Shown one piece after another: positions 1 through 5,818 of a stretch of 7,588 nt of DNA. The stretch is from contig CALAFV010000192.1 in assembly GCA_937891445.1 (NCBI GenBank), forward strand, positions 1-7,588, in the 5' to 3' direction. This DNA is from an uncultured Phycisphaerales bacterium. GTDB lineage: Bacteria; Planctomycetota; Phycisphaerae; Phycisphaerales; UBA1924. Made by a program: the position numbers and the translations under genes. Position 1 is the first letter of the stretch, and each line of letters starts with the position of its first letter. The notes below the pieces were generated by a model. It did not search any database and had not been told where the DNA came from. It worked only from the letters and a program-made list of their open reading frames with translations.

Positions 1-398
1 CGGTCCGCGAGCCGAACGTCGACTTCCAGCCCGGCCCGCAGCCGCCCCAGTTGCTCGGTCGTCAGCGCAACCTGCGCTGGCTCGGGGTCCTCGTCGCGCC
101 GACTGTCCCGCGGCGCTGCCCCCGTGCGCTCCGGCACATGAAGGCAACTTACCCACGCCCCGTTGTGATCGCGCGCCAAGCCGCCCGCCGCGTAATCCGG
201 CAGCGGGCTCTGCCCATTGACGATGTACCGAAAGACTCGATCCCCCGGCGGCAGCCTCAACGCGATGCTCCACCAGCCGCTGTCGTCGCGCCGCATCGCG
301 ATCGGCCGCTCGGTGAAGTCCCCGGTGATCTCCACCGACCCGGCGTGCGGGTAGTAGACCCTGAACAGGTAAAGCCCGTCCTGCGTTTCCGTGACCAT
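1..398 (-). CDS. CBM48/AMPK-type glycogen-binding-domain protein, 3' end cut off by the window
   Basis: The minus strand is open from an ATG at 398 to the window edge, giving 132 residues without a stop. Residues 10-85 read like a carbohydrate-binding module 48 (isoamylase N-terminal or AMPK-beta glycogen-binding) domain. The landmarks are FRVYYPHAGSVEITGDF (residues 12-28), then RRDDSGWWSIALRLPPGD, VFRYIVNG and PDYAAGG. This is the usual beta-sandwich order of a 'GDF' turn, a tryptophan pair, 'PG..xFRY.V.G' and a closing 'W.S.L.VP' (here AWVSCLHVP). Such domains bind alpha-glucans, often fused to branching or debranching enzymes, but here the module starts the protein. After about residue 88 comes a charged linker rich in Arg, Asp and Pro, then a helical piece (LTTEQLGRLRAGLEVDVRL) that I do not recognise. 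There is no signal peptide. The Shine-Dalgarno is weak (GGGA 5 nt before ATG). The domain call is fairly sure. The whole-protein role is unknown. Confidence 0.72.
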   Translation of the reverse strand, partial: MVTETQDGLYLFRVYYPHAGSVEITGDFTERPIAMRRDDSGWWSIALRLPPGDRVFRYIVNGQSPLPDYAAGGLARDHNGAWVSCLHVPERTGAAPRDSRRDEDPEPAQVALTTEQLGRLRAGLEVDVRLAD

Positions 399-418
399 GG
401 CATTCCCGGATGATGACC

Positions 419-435
419 GCCCGCTTCCTGCGGGC
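419..435. other. GC hairpin with 6-bp perfect stem upstream of the CBM48 gene
   Basis: A perfect inverted repeat, GCCCGC - TTCCT - GCGGGC, lies 20 bp upstream of the minus-strand CBM48 start. Read on the plus strand it is followed by TTCT, a poor terminator tail, and no intact plus-strand gene ends just before it. Read on the minus strand it lies in the probable leader of the CBM48 gene, with AGGAA in the loop. It could be a weak terminator, an RNA leader structure or chance in GC-rich DNA. The structure is certain but its role is not. Confidence 0.3.
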
Positions 436-532
436 TTCTCATGGTCGCCCCCGGGCATGAAGGTGCGATGAAAGCGGCCGCCTCCGCTCTACACCCAGCG
501 CTCGCCAACGTTGCCGCGCCGGCCTCCGCCCG

Positions 533-628
533 TCAGCGTGCCAGCGACAGCACGAGCGCCAGTTCCTCCTTGTGCTCCTCCGGGTCCGAAGTTGTTTCCG
601 CGATCACCTCGTGGATCAGCGCAATCAC
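533..628 (-). pseudogene. Short protein-like remnant, unidentified (31 codons)
   Basis: On the minus strand, GTG at 628 opens a 31-residue frame ending at TGA (533-535). Its middle, IHEVIAETTSDPEEHKEELA, is a well-formed amphipathic, acid-rich helical stretch ending LVLSLAR. This is far more protein-like than the other spurious frames of this GC-rich stretch. The frame is closed by a TGA 18 nt upstream of the GTG. A neighbouring frame just upstream reads QEFDRDAGG before its own stop, so a frameshift could join the two pieces. I do not recognise a family. There is no convincing ribosome-binding site. The most likely reading is the 3' end of a decayed gene that once sat upstream of the CBM48 gene. 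A genuine small protein or a chance frame is also possible. Confidence 0.25.
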
Positions 629-633
629 CCGCC

Positions 634-1070
<437 letters not shown>

Positions 1071-1110
1071 GCCGATGAGGACAGCCCCGCCCCCGCAATG
1101 ACGGCGCGGC

Positions 1111-2328
1111 TCAACTCAACGCCTTCCGCAGCGCCTCGGCCTTGTCCGTCTTTTCCCACGTGAAGAACTCGAGTTTCGGCCCGCGGTGCTGCCGCTTCAC
1201 GCGGTCGAAGTACTGCGCCTCGTACGGCTGGCGGCCGAAGTGCCCGTGCCGCGCCGTCGGGCTGAAGATCGGGTTGCGGAGTTTCAGGCTCTCGATGATC
1301 CCCCGCGGCGTCAGCGGGAACAGGTCGCGGATCGCCTTCGAGATCTTCGCCCCATCCACCTTCCCCGTGCCGAAGGTGTCCACGTACACGCTCGTCGGCT
1401 CGGCGACGCCGATCGCGTAGGACAACTGGATCTCGCACCGCTCCGCCAGCCCCGCCGCCACAACGTTCTTGGCGATGTACCGCGCCATGTACGCCGCCGA
1501 GCGGTCCACCTTCGTCGGGTCCTTCCCGCTGAAGGCCCCGCCGCCGTGCCGGCCCATGCCCCCGTAGGTGTCCACGATGATCTTGCGCCCCGTCAGGCCG
1601 GTGTCGCCGTGCGGGCCGCCGATCTCGAACCGCCCCGTCGGGTTCACGTGCACCGTGATCCCCGGGTTCCACCACTCCTTGAGCACCGGCTTGAGGATGT
1701 GCTCGACGACCTGCTTCTTCAGTTCCTCCTGCCGCTCGTTCCAGTACGGGTCGTGCTGCGTGGAGAGCCCCAGCGTGTCCACGCGCACCGGCTTGCCCCC
1801 CTCGCCGGATGGGTTCGCCCCGTCGTACTCGACCGTCACCTGGCTCTTGGCGTCAGGACGCAGCCCCGGGATGATCTCCTCGCGCCGCACGTGCGCCTGC
1901 TGCTCCACCAGCCGGTGGGCCAGTTGGATCGGCAGCGGCATCAGTTCCGGCGTCTCGCGGCAGGCGTAACCGAACATCATCCCCTGGTCCCCCGCCCCCT
2001 CCTTGTCCACGCCCATCGCGATGTCCGGCGACTGCTTGTTCAGCGCCACCAGCACGCCGCACGAGTCCGCGTCGAACCGCATGTCCGCCGTCGTGTACCC
2101 GATCTCGCGGACCGTCTCGCGGACCAGGTCCGGCACGTTCACGTACGTGGTCGTCGTCACCTCCCCGGCGACCACCACCAGCCCCGTGCAGCACAGCGTC
2201 TCGCACGCCACGCGCGACCGCGGATCGTCCGCCAGCATCGCGTCCAGCACGGCGTCGGAGATCTGGTCGGCGACCTTGTCGGGGTGGCCCATGGAGACGG
2301 ATTCGGAGGTGAACAGGGTCAGGGCCAT
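1111..2328 (-). CDS. metK: S-adenosylmethionine synthase (methionine adenosyltransferase)
   Basis: MetK makes SAM from methionine and ATP, releasing phosphate and diphosphate. It is cytosolic and usually tetrameric. The 405-residue product carries the family's landmarks: FTSESVSMGHPDK (residues 6-18, with catalytic His15 and Asp17), the gating-loop signature GAGDQGMMFGYA (111-122), RPDAKSQV, GRFEIGGPHGDTGLTGRKI, the phosphate-binding GGGAFSGKDPTKVDRSAAY and a C-terminal WEKTDKA. The ATG at 2328 is chosen over an in-frame start 20 codons upstream because homologues begin here and GGAG lies 9 nt before it. Two things are odd. Met13 replaces the Glu of the usual SEGHPDK, and about 20 extra residues (QPYEAQYFDRVKRQ...) lie between GHFGR and the final WEKTDKA, making it slightly longer than the E. 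coli enzyme. The gene is divergent from purM. No clear terminator follows the TGA at 1111. SAM made here is the methyl donor for RsmA in this window. Confidence 0.98.
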   Translation of the reverse strand: MALTLFTSESVSMGHPDKVADQISDAVLDAMLADDPRSRVACETLCCTGLVVVAGEVTTTTYVNVPDLVRETVREIGYTTADMRFDADSCGVLVALNKQSPDIAMGVDKEGAGDQGMMFGYACRETPELMPLPIQLAHRLVEQQAHVRREEIIPGLRPDAKSQVTVEYDGANPSGEGGKPVRVDTLGLSTQHDPYWNERQEELKKQVVEHILKPVLKEWWNPGITVHVNPTGRFEIGGPHGDTGLTGRKIIVDTYGGMGRHGGGAFSGKDPTKVDRSAAYMARYIAKNVVAAGLAERCEIQLSYAIGVAEPTSVYVDTFGTGKVDGAKISKAIRDLFPLTPRGIIESLKLRNPIFSPTARHGHFGRQPYEAQYFDRVKRQHRGPKLEFFTWEKTDKAEALRKALS

Positions 2329-2397
2329 CGGTGAATGCTCCAGCAGGAAAGCGGGTGCGGGGGGCGGGACGGGATGAAAGAACCTCAACGAAGCCGC

Positions 2398-2403
2398 AGG
2401 GTA
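2398..2403 (-). promoter_or_regulatory. Possible -10 element for metK (TACCCT)
   Basis: On the minus strand TACCCT, a TANNNT-type -10 hexamer, lies 69 nt upstream of the metK ATG and would give a leader of about 60 nt. The same hexamer occurs in front of purM on the other strand. No good -35 hexamer is visible, so this is a weak call. TACACT on the minus strand at the edge of the nearby palindrome (2466-2471) is an alternative. Confidence 0.2.
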
Positions 2404-2444
2404 GGCAGCACCCCCCGCGGCGCGGCCCGCCCCGACTCCTTCCG

Positions 2445-2466
2445 TTCATCCGGATAAGCGGATGAA
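2445..2466. promoter_or_regulatory. Perfect palindrome in the metK-purM divergent control region
   Basis: TTCATCCG and its exact complement CGGATGAA are separated by the six bases GATAAG. The site lies 116 bp upstream of metK and 101 bp upstream of purM, in the only noncoding space between them. It is comparatively AT-rich in a GC-rich spacer. An 8-bp arm pair with a short spacer, shared by two divergent genes, fits an operator for a dimeric regulator. It could also fold as a hairpin in a leader RNA. There is no T-run on either side, so an intrinsic terminator is unlikely. No named regulator motif is recognised. Confidence 0.4.
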
Positions 2467-2555
2467 GTGTAGCCCGCCCCGCCTTGCCCGAGGGTTCCGG
2501 CGCCGCTCTGGCGGCCCGCCGGCAGGCTTGCCCAGACCGCCGCGCCCGGTCCGCG

Positions 2556-2561
2556 TACCCT
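2556..2561 (+). promoter_or_regulatory. TANNNT -10 element placed for leaderless purM transcription
   Basis: TACCCT is followed by exactly six bases (CGGCCT) and then the purM ATG. A -10 hexamer at -12 to -7 puts the first transcribed base on the A of the start codon, the arrangement known for leaderless genes in several GC-rich phyla. Consistent with this, no Shine-Dalgarno sequence precedes the ATG. A -35-like TTGCCC (2528-2533) is 22 bp upstream of the hexamer, which is too far for normal spacing. This is inferred from position only. Confidence 0.35.
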
Positions 2562-2567
2562 CGGCCT

Positions 2568-3710
2568 ATGCCTACCAAGACGGCCAACAACCATGCCGGT
2601 ACCGGGCTCACCTACGCGGCGGCCGGCGTCCGCCTCGAAGAGAAGGACCAGTTCACCGAAAGCCTCGGCTCGATCATGCGCCGCACCTTCGGCCCGCGCG
2701 TGATCCCCAACCCCGGGGGTTTCGCCGGTCTCTTCCGCCTCGATTACAAGAAGGGCCTCTTCGAGAAGAACTACCGCGACCCCGTCCTGGTCGCCTGCGC
2801 CGACGGCGTCGGCACCAAGATCAAACTCGCCGCCCAGATGCGGAAGTTCGACACCATCGGGATCGACCTGGTCGCGATGAATGTCAACGACATGATCGTC
2901 CAGGGCGCCGAGCCCCTCTTCTTCCTCGACTACATCGCCGTCCCGAAGGTGGACAGCGCCATGCTCACCGACATCGTCCGGGGCGTCGCCGCGGGGTGCA
3001 AGCAGGCCGGCTGCGCTCTGCTCGGCGGCGAGACCGCCGAGATGCCCGATGTCTACCCCGAGGGCGAGTTCGACCTCGCCGGCTTCGCCGTGGGCGTCGT
3101 CGAACTCAAGCGGGCGGTTAATCCGATCCGCGTCGAGAAGGGCGACCTCGTCCTGGGCCTGGCCAGCAGCGGCATCCACTCCAACGGCTATTCGCTGGTC
3201 CGCAAGGTCGTCGCCACGGCGGGCCTCGACTTGGGCGCCGTCGTCCCCGAACTGACCGAAGCCGGCGGCAACGGCGCGAAACGCCGGAAGAAAGCCGCCG
3301 CGGCCGCGCCCCCCACGCTCGGCGAGGTGCTCCTCACCCCGACCCGCATCTACGTGGACCCGATCGTCAAACTCCTCAAGCACTACCGCCGCAAGAAGGT
3401 CGTCAGCGGCATGGCCCACATCACCGGCAGCGGCATGAGCGGCAACCTCTGCCGCGCCCTGCACAAGAAGGTGGACGCCGTCATCGACACGAAGTCCTGG
3501 CCCGTGCCCCCTGTCTTCCGCTACCTCCAGCAGAAGGGCAACATCGAGGAAGCCGAGATGCGCCGTGTCTTCAACATGGGCATCGGCTACACCCTCATCG
3601 TCCGCCCCAAGTTCGCCGACTCCATCAAGGAGCAACTCGAGAAGATGGGCGAACGGGTGTACGTGATCGGCGAGATCACCCGCGGCCGCGGCGAGGTTGT
3701 CGAGCGATAG
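2568..3710 (+). CDS. purM: Phosphoribosylformylglycinamidine cyclo-ligase (AIR synthetase)
   Basis: PurM closes the imidazole ring in de novo purine synthesis: FGAM plus ATP gives AIR, ADP and phosphate. It is a cytosolic homodimer. The 380 residues follow the family end to end: LTYAAAGV at the N terminus, a glycine-rich NPGGFAGLFRL loop, the DGVGTKIKLA ATP-binding signature (near residue 80), DTIGIDLVAMNVNDMIVQGAEPLFFLDY, GGETAEMP, SSGIHSNGYSLVRK, TPTRIYV, the ITGSGMSGNLCRAL loop and a C-terminal FNMGIGY. The ATG at 2568 fits the family N terminus. An upstream TTG at 2484 would add an unlike Arg/Ala-rich extension. The product is about 35 residues longer than the E. coli enzyme, partly from a basic/alanine insertion at residues 232-249 (KRRKK then five Ala). 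The gene stands alone, without other pur genes, and converges with the dehydratase gene 30 bp downstream. Confidence 0.98.
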   Translation: MPTKTANNHAGTGLTYAAAGVRLEEKDQFTESLGSIMRRTFGPRVIPNPGGFAGLFRLDYKKGLFEKNYRDPVLVACADGVGTKIKLAAQMRKFDTIGIDLVAMNVNDMIVQGAEPLFFLDYIAVPKVDSAMLTDIVRGVAAGCKQAGCALLGGETAEMPDVYPEGEFDLAGFAVGVVELKRAVNPIRVEKGDLVLGLASSGIHSNGYSLVRKVVATAGLDLGAVVPELTEAGGNGAKRRKKAAAAAPPTLGEVLLTPTRIYVDPIVKLLKHYRRKKVVSGMAHITGSGMSGNLCRALHKKVDAVIDTKSWPVPPVFRYLQQKGNIEEAEMRRVFNMGIGYTLIVRPKFADSIKEQLEKMGERVYVIGEITRGRGEVVER

Positions 3711-3740
3711 TCGGGCGGTTCGAGATCGGAACGCGGGGCC

Positions 3741-4301
3741 CTACACCCTCATCCCCGTGATCCGCGCATCGAACACGACCTTCCCGTCCACCATCCCCTG
3801 GATGTCGCTGCTGAAGCGGCGGGGCGTGAACTTCACCTCCTGGCACAGCAGGTACAGGTCATCCCCAGGGACCACGGGAACCCGGAACGTCGCCTCTTCC
3901 AGGCGCACGAACGCCGCGATCCGCGGCTCGGGGAAGCGGGCGTTGTAGAGGAACGTCGCCAACTGCGCCCCCGACTCGATCATCAGCACGCCCGGCAGCA
4001 TCGCCTTGGCCGGAAAGTGCCCCGGAACCCAGAACTCATCGTCCCGGACGTGCTTGAGGGCGACCCCTTTCCGGAAGTCGTCCGAGTGCCAGACGATGTA
4101 GTCCAGCAGCGCCATCTGCCCCCGATGGGGGACCCAGCGCTCGATCTGCTTCCGGTCCGCCCGGCGGGCCGAGAGGTCGATCCCGCTCAGGTCGAACAGC
4201 GGCGCCTTGGACCCGGCCGCGCGCGTGACCTCCCCTCCGCCGCCGTTACCCGCGGAGACGGGGGGCTTCACCTGGGTCGATGATGCCTGCACGGCCGACA
4301 T
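3741..4301 (-). CDS. FabZ/FabA-family 3-hydroxyacyl-ACP dehydratase (hotdog fold)
   Basis: The product is a hotdog-fold dehydratase of the FabZ type, which removes water from 3-hydroxyacyl-ACP to give trans-2-enoyl-ACP in fatty-acid elongation. Visible motifs are PHRGQMALLDYI (residues 58-69), PGHFPAKAMLPGVLMIESGAQ (93-113) with the catalytic pair His95 and Glu109 at the standard 14-residue spacing, and AAFVRLEEATFRVPVVPGD (129-147). It has 186 residues against about 145-155 for classic FabZ. The excess is an N-terminal Ser/Ala/Gly/Pro-rich segment of about 50 residues that looks disordered, with no signal peptide. The ATG at 4301 lies 6 bp after the stop of the histone-like gene. The nearest Shine-Dalgarno (GGGGGAG, 11 nt away) lies inside that gene, suggesting coupled translation. 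It is not next to other fab genes, so a role in a special lipid is possible. The family is sure; the exact substrate is not. Confidence 0.9.
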   Translation of the reverse strand: MSAVQASSTQVKPPVSAGNGGGGEVTRAAGSKAPLFDLSGIDLSARRADRKQIERWVPHRGQMALLDYIVWHSDDFRKGVALKHVRDDEFWVPGHFPAKAMLPGVLMIESGAQLATFLYNARFPEPRIAAFVRLEEATFRVPVVPGDDLYLLCQEVKFTPRRFSSDIQGMVDGKVVFDARITGMRV

Positions 4302-4307
4302 GGTGGC

Positions 4308-4493
4308 TCAGGCTCCCCCTTCGGGCTTGGCTCGCAACTCCAGAACGGCCTTGCGGACCTCCTGGGCGGCCTCCTTGATCTCCTGCATCGCGGCGCGGAC
4401 CCGCGTCCCGGCGGCCTTGTTGCCGCCCTCCGCCTTCCGCACGTCCTCCTCGATGTCAGCGATCAACTTCTTCAGGGTTTCATACGCTTGCAC
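4308..4493 (-). CDS. Hc1-like histone H1 homologue, small nucleoid protein
   Basis: This 61-residue protein resembles the N-terminal domain of chlamydial Hc1 and the short 'histone H1' proteins of other bacteria. It has LKKLIADIEEDVRKAE, then the hallmark GNKAAGTRVR (residues 24-33), then MQEIKEAAQEVRKAVLELR. Chlamydial Hc1 has the same order (helix, KGNKAAAQRVR, helix) followed by a Lys/Ala-rich DNA-binding tail. Here the protein ends right after the helical hairpin (PEGGA), so the tail is absent. The family is associated with DNA compaction; binding by this tail-less form is inference. The GTG at 4493 is preferred because GAGGA lies 8 nt upstream and the protein then starts in helix. The longer in-frame start at 4568 adds a Pro/Ser/Cys stretch unlike the family. 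The gene lies 6 bp before the dehydratase gene, so the two are cotranscribed, probably from the promoter near 4621-4651. Confidence 0.85.
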   Translation of the reverse strand: MQAYETLKKLIADIEEDVRKAEGGNKAAGTRVRAAMQEIKEAAQEVRKAVLELRAKPEGGA

Positions 4494-4576
4494 GGTTGGA
4501 TCCTCGCTGCTGGGCGGGTGCTCAGGGGGGCTTTCGGGGGCTGGGATGTGACGGCAACAGAGGGTCAACCGGCCCG

Positions 4577-4590
4577 CCCGCCTTGGCGGG
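4577..4590. other. GC palindrome in the leader of the histone-like gene
   Basis: CCCGCC and GGCGGG are separated by only TT, giving a tight hairpin in the untranslated leader between the proposed promoter (4621-4651) and the GTG at 4493. It is not followed by T-rich sequence on either strand, so it is not a convincing terminator. It could affect leader stability, or be a chance palindrome in GC-rich DNA. Confidence 0.2.
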
Positions 4591-4620
4591 GGAGACCCCG
4601 CGACGGTCGGTGACGGCGGC

Positions 4621-4651
4621 AGTATACGGGCCGACCCTCGCCACGGGGCAA
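4621..4651 (-). promoter_or_regulatory. Likely promoter for the histone-like and dehydratase genes
   Basis: On the minus strand TTGCCC (4651-4646) and TATACT (4626-4621) resemble sigma-70 -35 and -10 hexamers, matching consensus at 4/6 and 5/6 positions. The 19-bp spacer is slightly long. TATACT stands out in this GC-rich region. Transcription would start near 4614, leaving a leader of about 120 nt before the GTG at 4493. The 224-bp gap after the phosphotransferase gene also suggests a separate promoter here. Confidence 0.45.
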
Positions 4652-4682
4652 CGGCGGGGGGCCAAACGAATTCTCATACTGG

Positions 4683-4699
4683 TAGCAAATTGTTAGCAA
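4683..4699 (-). repeat. TTGCTA direct repeat, 11-bp pitch, in an AT-rich island
   Basis: On the minus strand TTGCTA-ACAAT-TTGCTA repeats a hexamer with start-to-start spacing of 11 bp, about one helical turn. It lies in an unusually AT-rich stretch (roughly 4669-4700), between the end of the phosphotransferase gene and the proposed promoter at 4621-4651. Same-face half-sites would suit binding of a regulator upstream of the -35. It is too short to exclude chance. Confidence 0.3.
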
Positions 4700-4713
4700 G
4701 ATGGCCGGTCTTG
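4697..4713 (-). terminator. Weak hairpin just after the phosphotransferase stop
   Basis: CAAGA and TCTTG pair around a 7-base loop (CCGGCCA on the minus strand), starting 4 nt after the TAG at 4718. It is followed by CTAACAATTTG, which is AT-rich but not a T-run. The stem is only 5 bp. It may be a poor terminator separating the upstream genes from the histone-like gene. Confidence 0.18.
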
Positions 4714-4717
4714 GCCG

Positions 4718-5749
4718 CTACCGGCACACCAGCGGCAGCAGCGTCTCCAGTTTCTCCAGCGCCGCCCGCACGTACTTCGGGTGCCCCTCGCGGTGCAGGA
4801 ACGCCGGCGTCGTCGCCGCCATGAGCACCCGCCGCGTGTTGGCCAGCATCCCGTGGTCCTCCCCCTCGGCGTGCGGCAGCCCGAGTTCCCGGCGGGCCTT
4901 GGCCAGCGCCTGGACGGGCTTGATCCCGTGAAGGGCCTCGGGGCGGTGCCAGTGCAGCCGCTCGAGATACACGGCGTCCTCGACCCAGTGGCCCGCGTGC
5001 ACCAGCGCCAGATCGATCAGCACGCACGGCCCGGCGGGCGCGGCGCCGTCGGCAGAGGCAGCAGTGGGGGAGGGGGGGCGGCGCATCACGTTGCCCGGGT
5101 GCAGGTCCCCGTGGCACCACGTGTTGATTGGCCGTTGAGCCCACCGCTCCGCCAGCCGCCCCAGCACGCGGTGAACGTCCTTGAGCACGCGGTTCCAGTG
5201 CTGTGGATCCTCGATGTTCGAGTTCTTCAGCGCCTCCCGGGCCTTGTGGAGTTGCGCTTCCCAATCTGGCGGCGGCGGGGGCTGGGCGCCCGCGATCGGC
5301 CGCACGCGCTCCGCCAGCGCGTACCACCGCGCGGTCGTCCGCAGGAGGTCCTGGATGCACGTCTCGGACGGGTCCCCGCTGAGCGTGGGCCCGGGAAGCC
5401 GCTCGACGATCAGCCATGCCAGGTCGTACCCGCCCAGTTCGGTCCCATGTGCGAAGACGCGCAGCGTCGGCAGCCCCGCGCCCCCATCCGCGTTCTCACG
5501 GAGGTACTGCTCGTAGGCGCCCGTCGTCCACCGGTACTCCTGCGGGCCCACAGGCAGTTTCACGCACACCGGGTGCGTCACGCCGTCGTCGGTCGTGTAC
5601 GTTCCGAAGCCGGTGGAGGCCCCGCCCGACTGCCACGTGGAGCGGAACCACTCCAGTTTCGACAACCGTCCCTCACACGCTTGGAGGAGCGCCGGCTCGA
5701 GCGCCGGAGCAAGGCTGTCGTCGGCGATGCGCTGGGCGTGTGAGTCCAA
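4718..5749 (-). CDS. APH-family phosphotransferase (aminoglycoside/choline kinase fold)
   Basis: The 343-residue product has the protein-kinase-like fold of the APH family. Visible are the nucleotide-binding lysine in VCVKLP (Lys64), a possible partner glutamate in AYEQYL (Glu80), a hinge AWLIVERLPGPTL (111-123), the catalytic loop CHGDLHPGNVM (212-222, with Asp215 and Asn220) and the metal-binding Asp in VLIDLALVHAGHWVEDAVYLE (Asp246). All catalytic residues are present, so it is probably an active small-molecule kinase. The substrate cannot be told from sequence; sugars, choline, amino alcohols and drugs are all handled by this family. A Pro/Ala-rich insertion (about 224-241) separates the catalytic loop from the metal-binding strand. 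The first in-frame start is TTG at 5749, with no Shine-Dalgarno, so the true start is uncertain. It lies 69 bp after rsmA on the same strand. Nothing argues specifically for antibiotic resistance. Confidence 0.85.
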   Translation of the reverse strand: MDSHAQRIADDSLAPALEPALLQACEGRLSKLEWFRSTWQSGGASTGFGTYTTDDGVTHPVCVKLPVGPQEYRWTTGAYEQYLRENADGGAGLPTLRVFAHGTELGGYDLAWLIVERLPGPTLSGDPSETCIQDLLRTTARWYALAERVRPIAGAQPPPPPDWEAQLHKAREALKNSNIEDPQHWNRVLKDVHRVLGRLAERWAQRPINTWCHGDLHPGNVMRRPPSPTAASADGAAPAGPCVLIDLALVHAGHWVEDAVYLERLHWHRPEALHGIKPVQALAKARRELGLPHAEGEDHGMLANTRRVLMAATTPAFLHREGHPKYVRAALEKLETLLPLVCR

Positions 5750-5818
5750 GGCAGCGGGGGGCAGTGGGGTCTCGGGGAGCCGTCCAGGGCCGCCGGGATG
5801 GCCCGCTTCTGCTTCAAC

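Noticed and set aside
1186..2334. Long plus-strand open frame opposite metK
   Set aside because: Entirely antisense to an unmistakable metK. The translation is Arg/His/Val-rich with no motif.
2329..2471. SAM riboswitch in the metK leader
   Set aside because: A CTTATC and nearby purine-rich stretch recall SAM-I, but the conserved core and closing helices are absent, and no SAM-II or SAH-type core was seen.
2385..3635. Long minus-strand open frame opposite purM
   Set aside because: Antisense to purM. The apparent acidic Val/Asp/Gly-rich protein has no recognisable fold and mirrors purM codon bias.
4308..4568. Longer version of the histone-like protein from an ATG at 4568
   Set aside because: The extra 25 residues (Pro, Ser, Cys and His-rich) are unlike the family. 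GTG at 4493 has a proper GAGGA at 8 nt.
4496..4696. Plus-strand small open frame in the spacer between the phosphotransferase and histone-like genes
   Set aside because: No ribosome-binding site or protein-like pattern, and it overlaps the proposed minus-strand promoter and leader.
4781..5743. Plus-strand open frame opposite the phosphotransferase gene
   Set aside because: Antisense to a gene with clear catalytic motifs. The composition is Arg/Pro/His-rich without domains.
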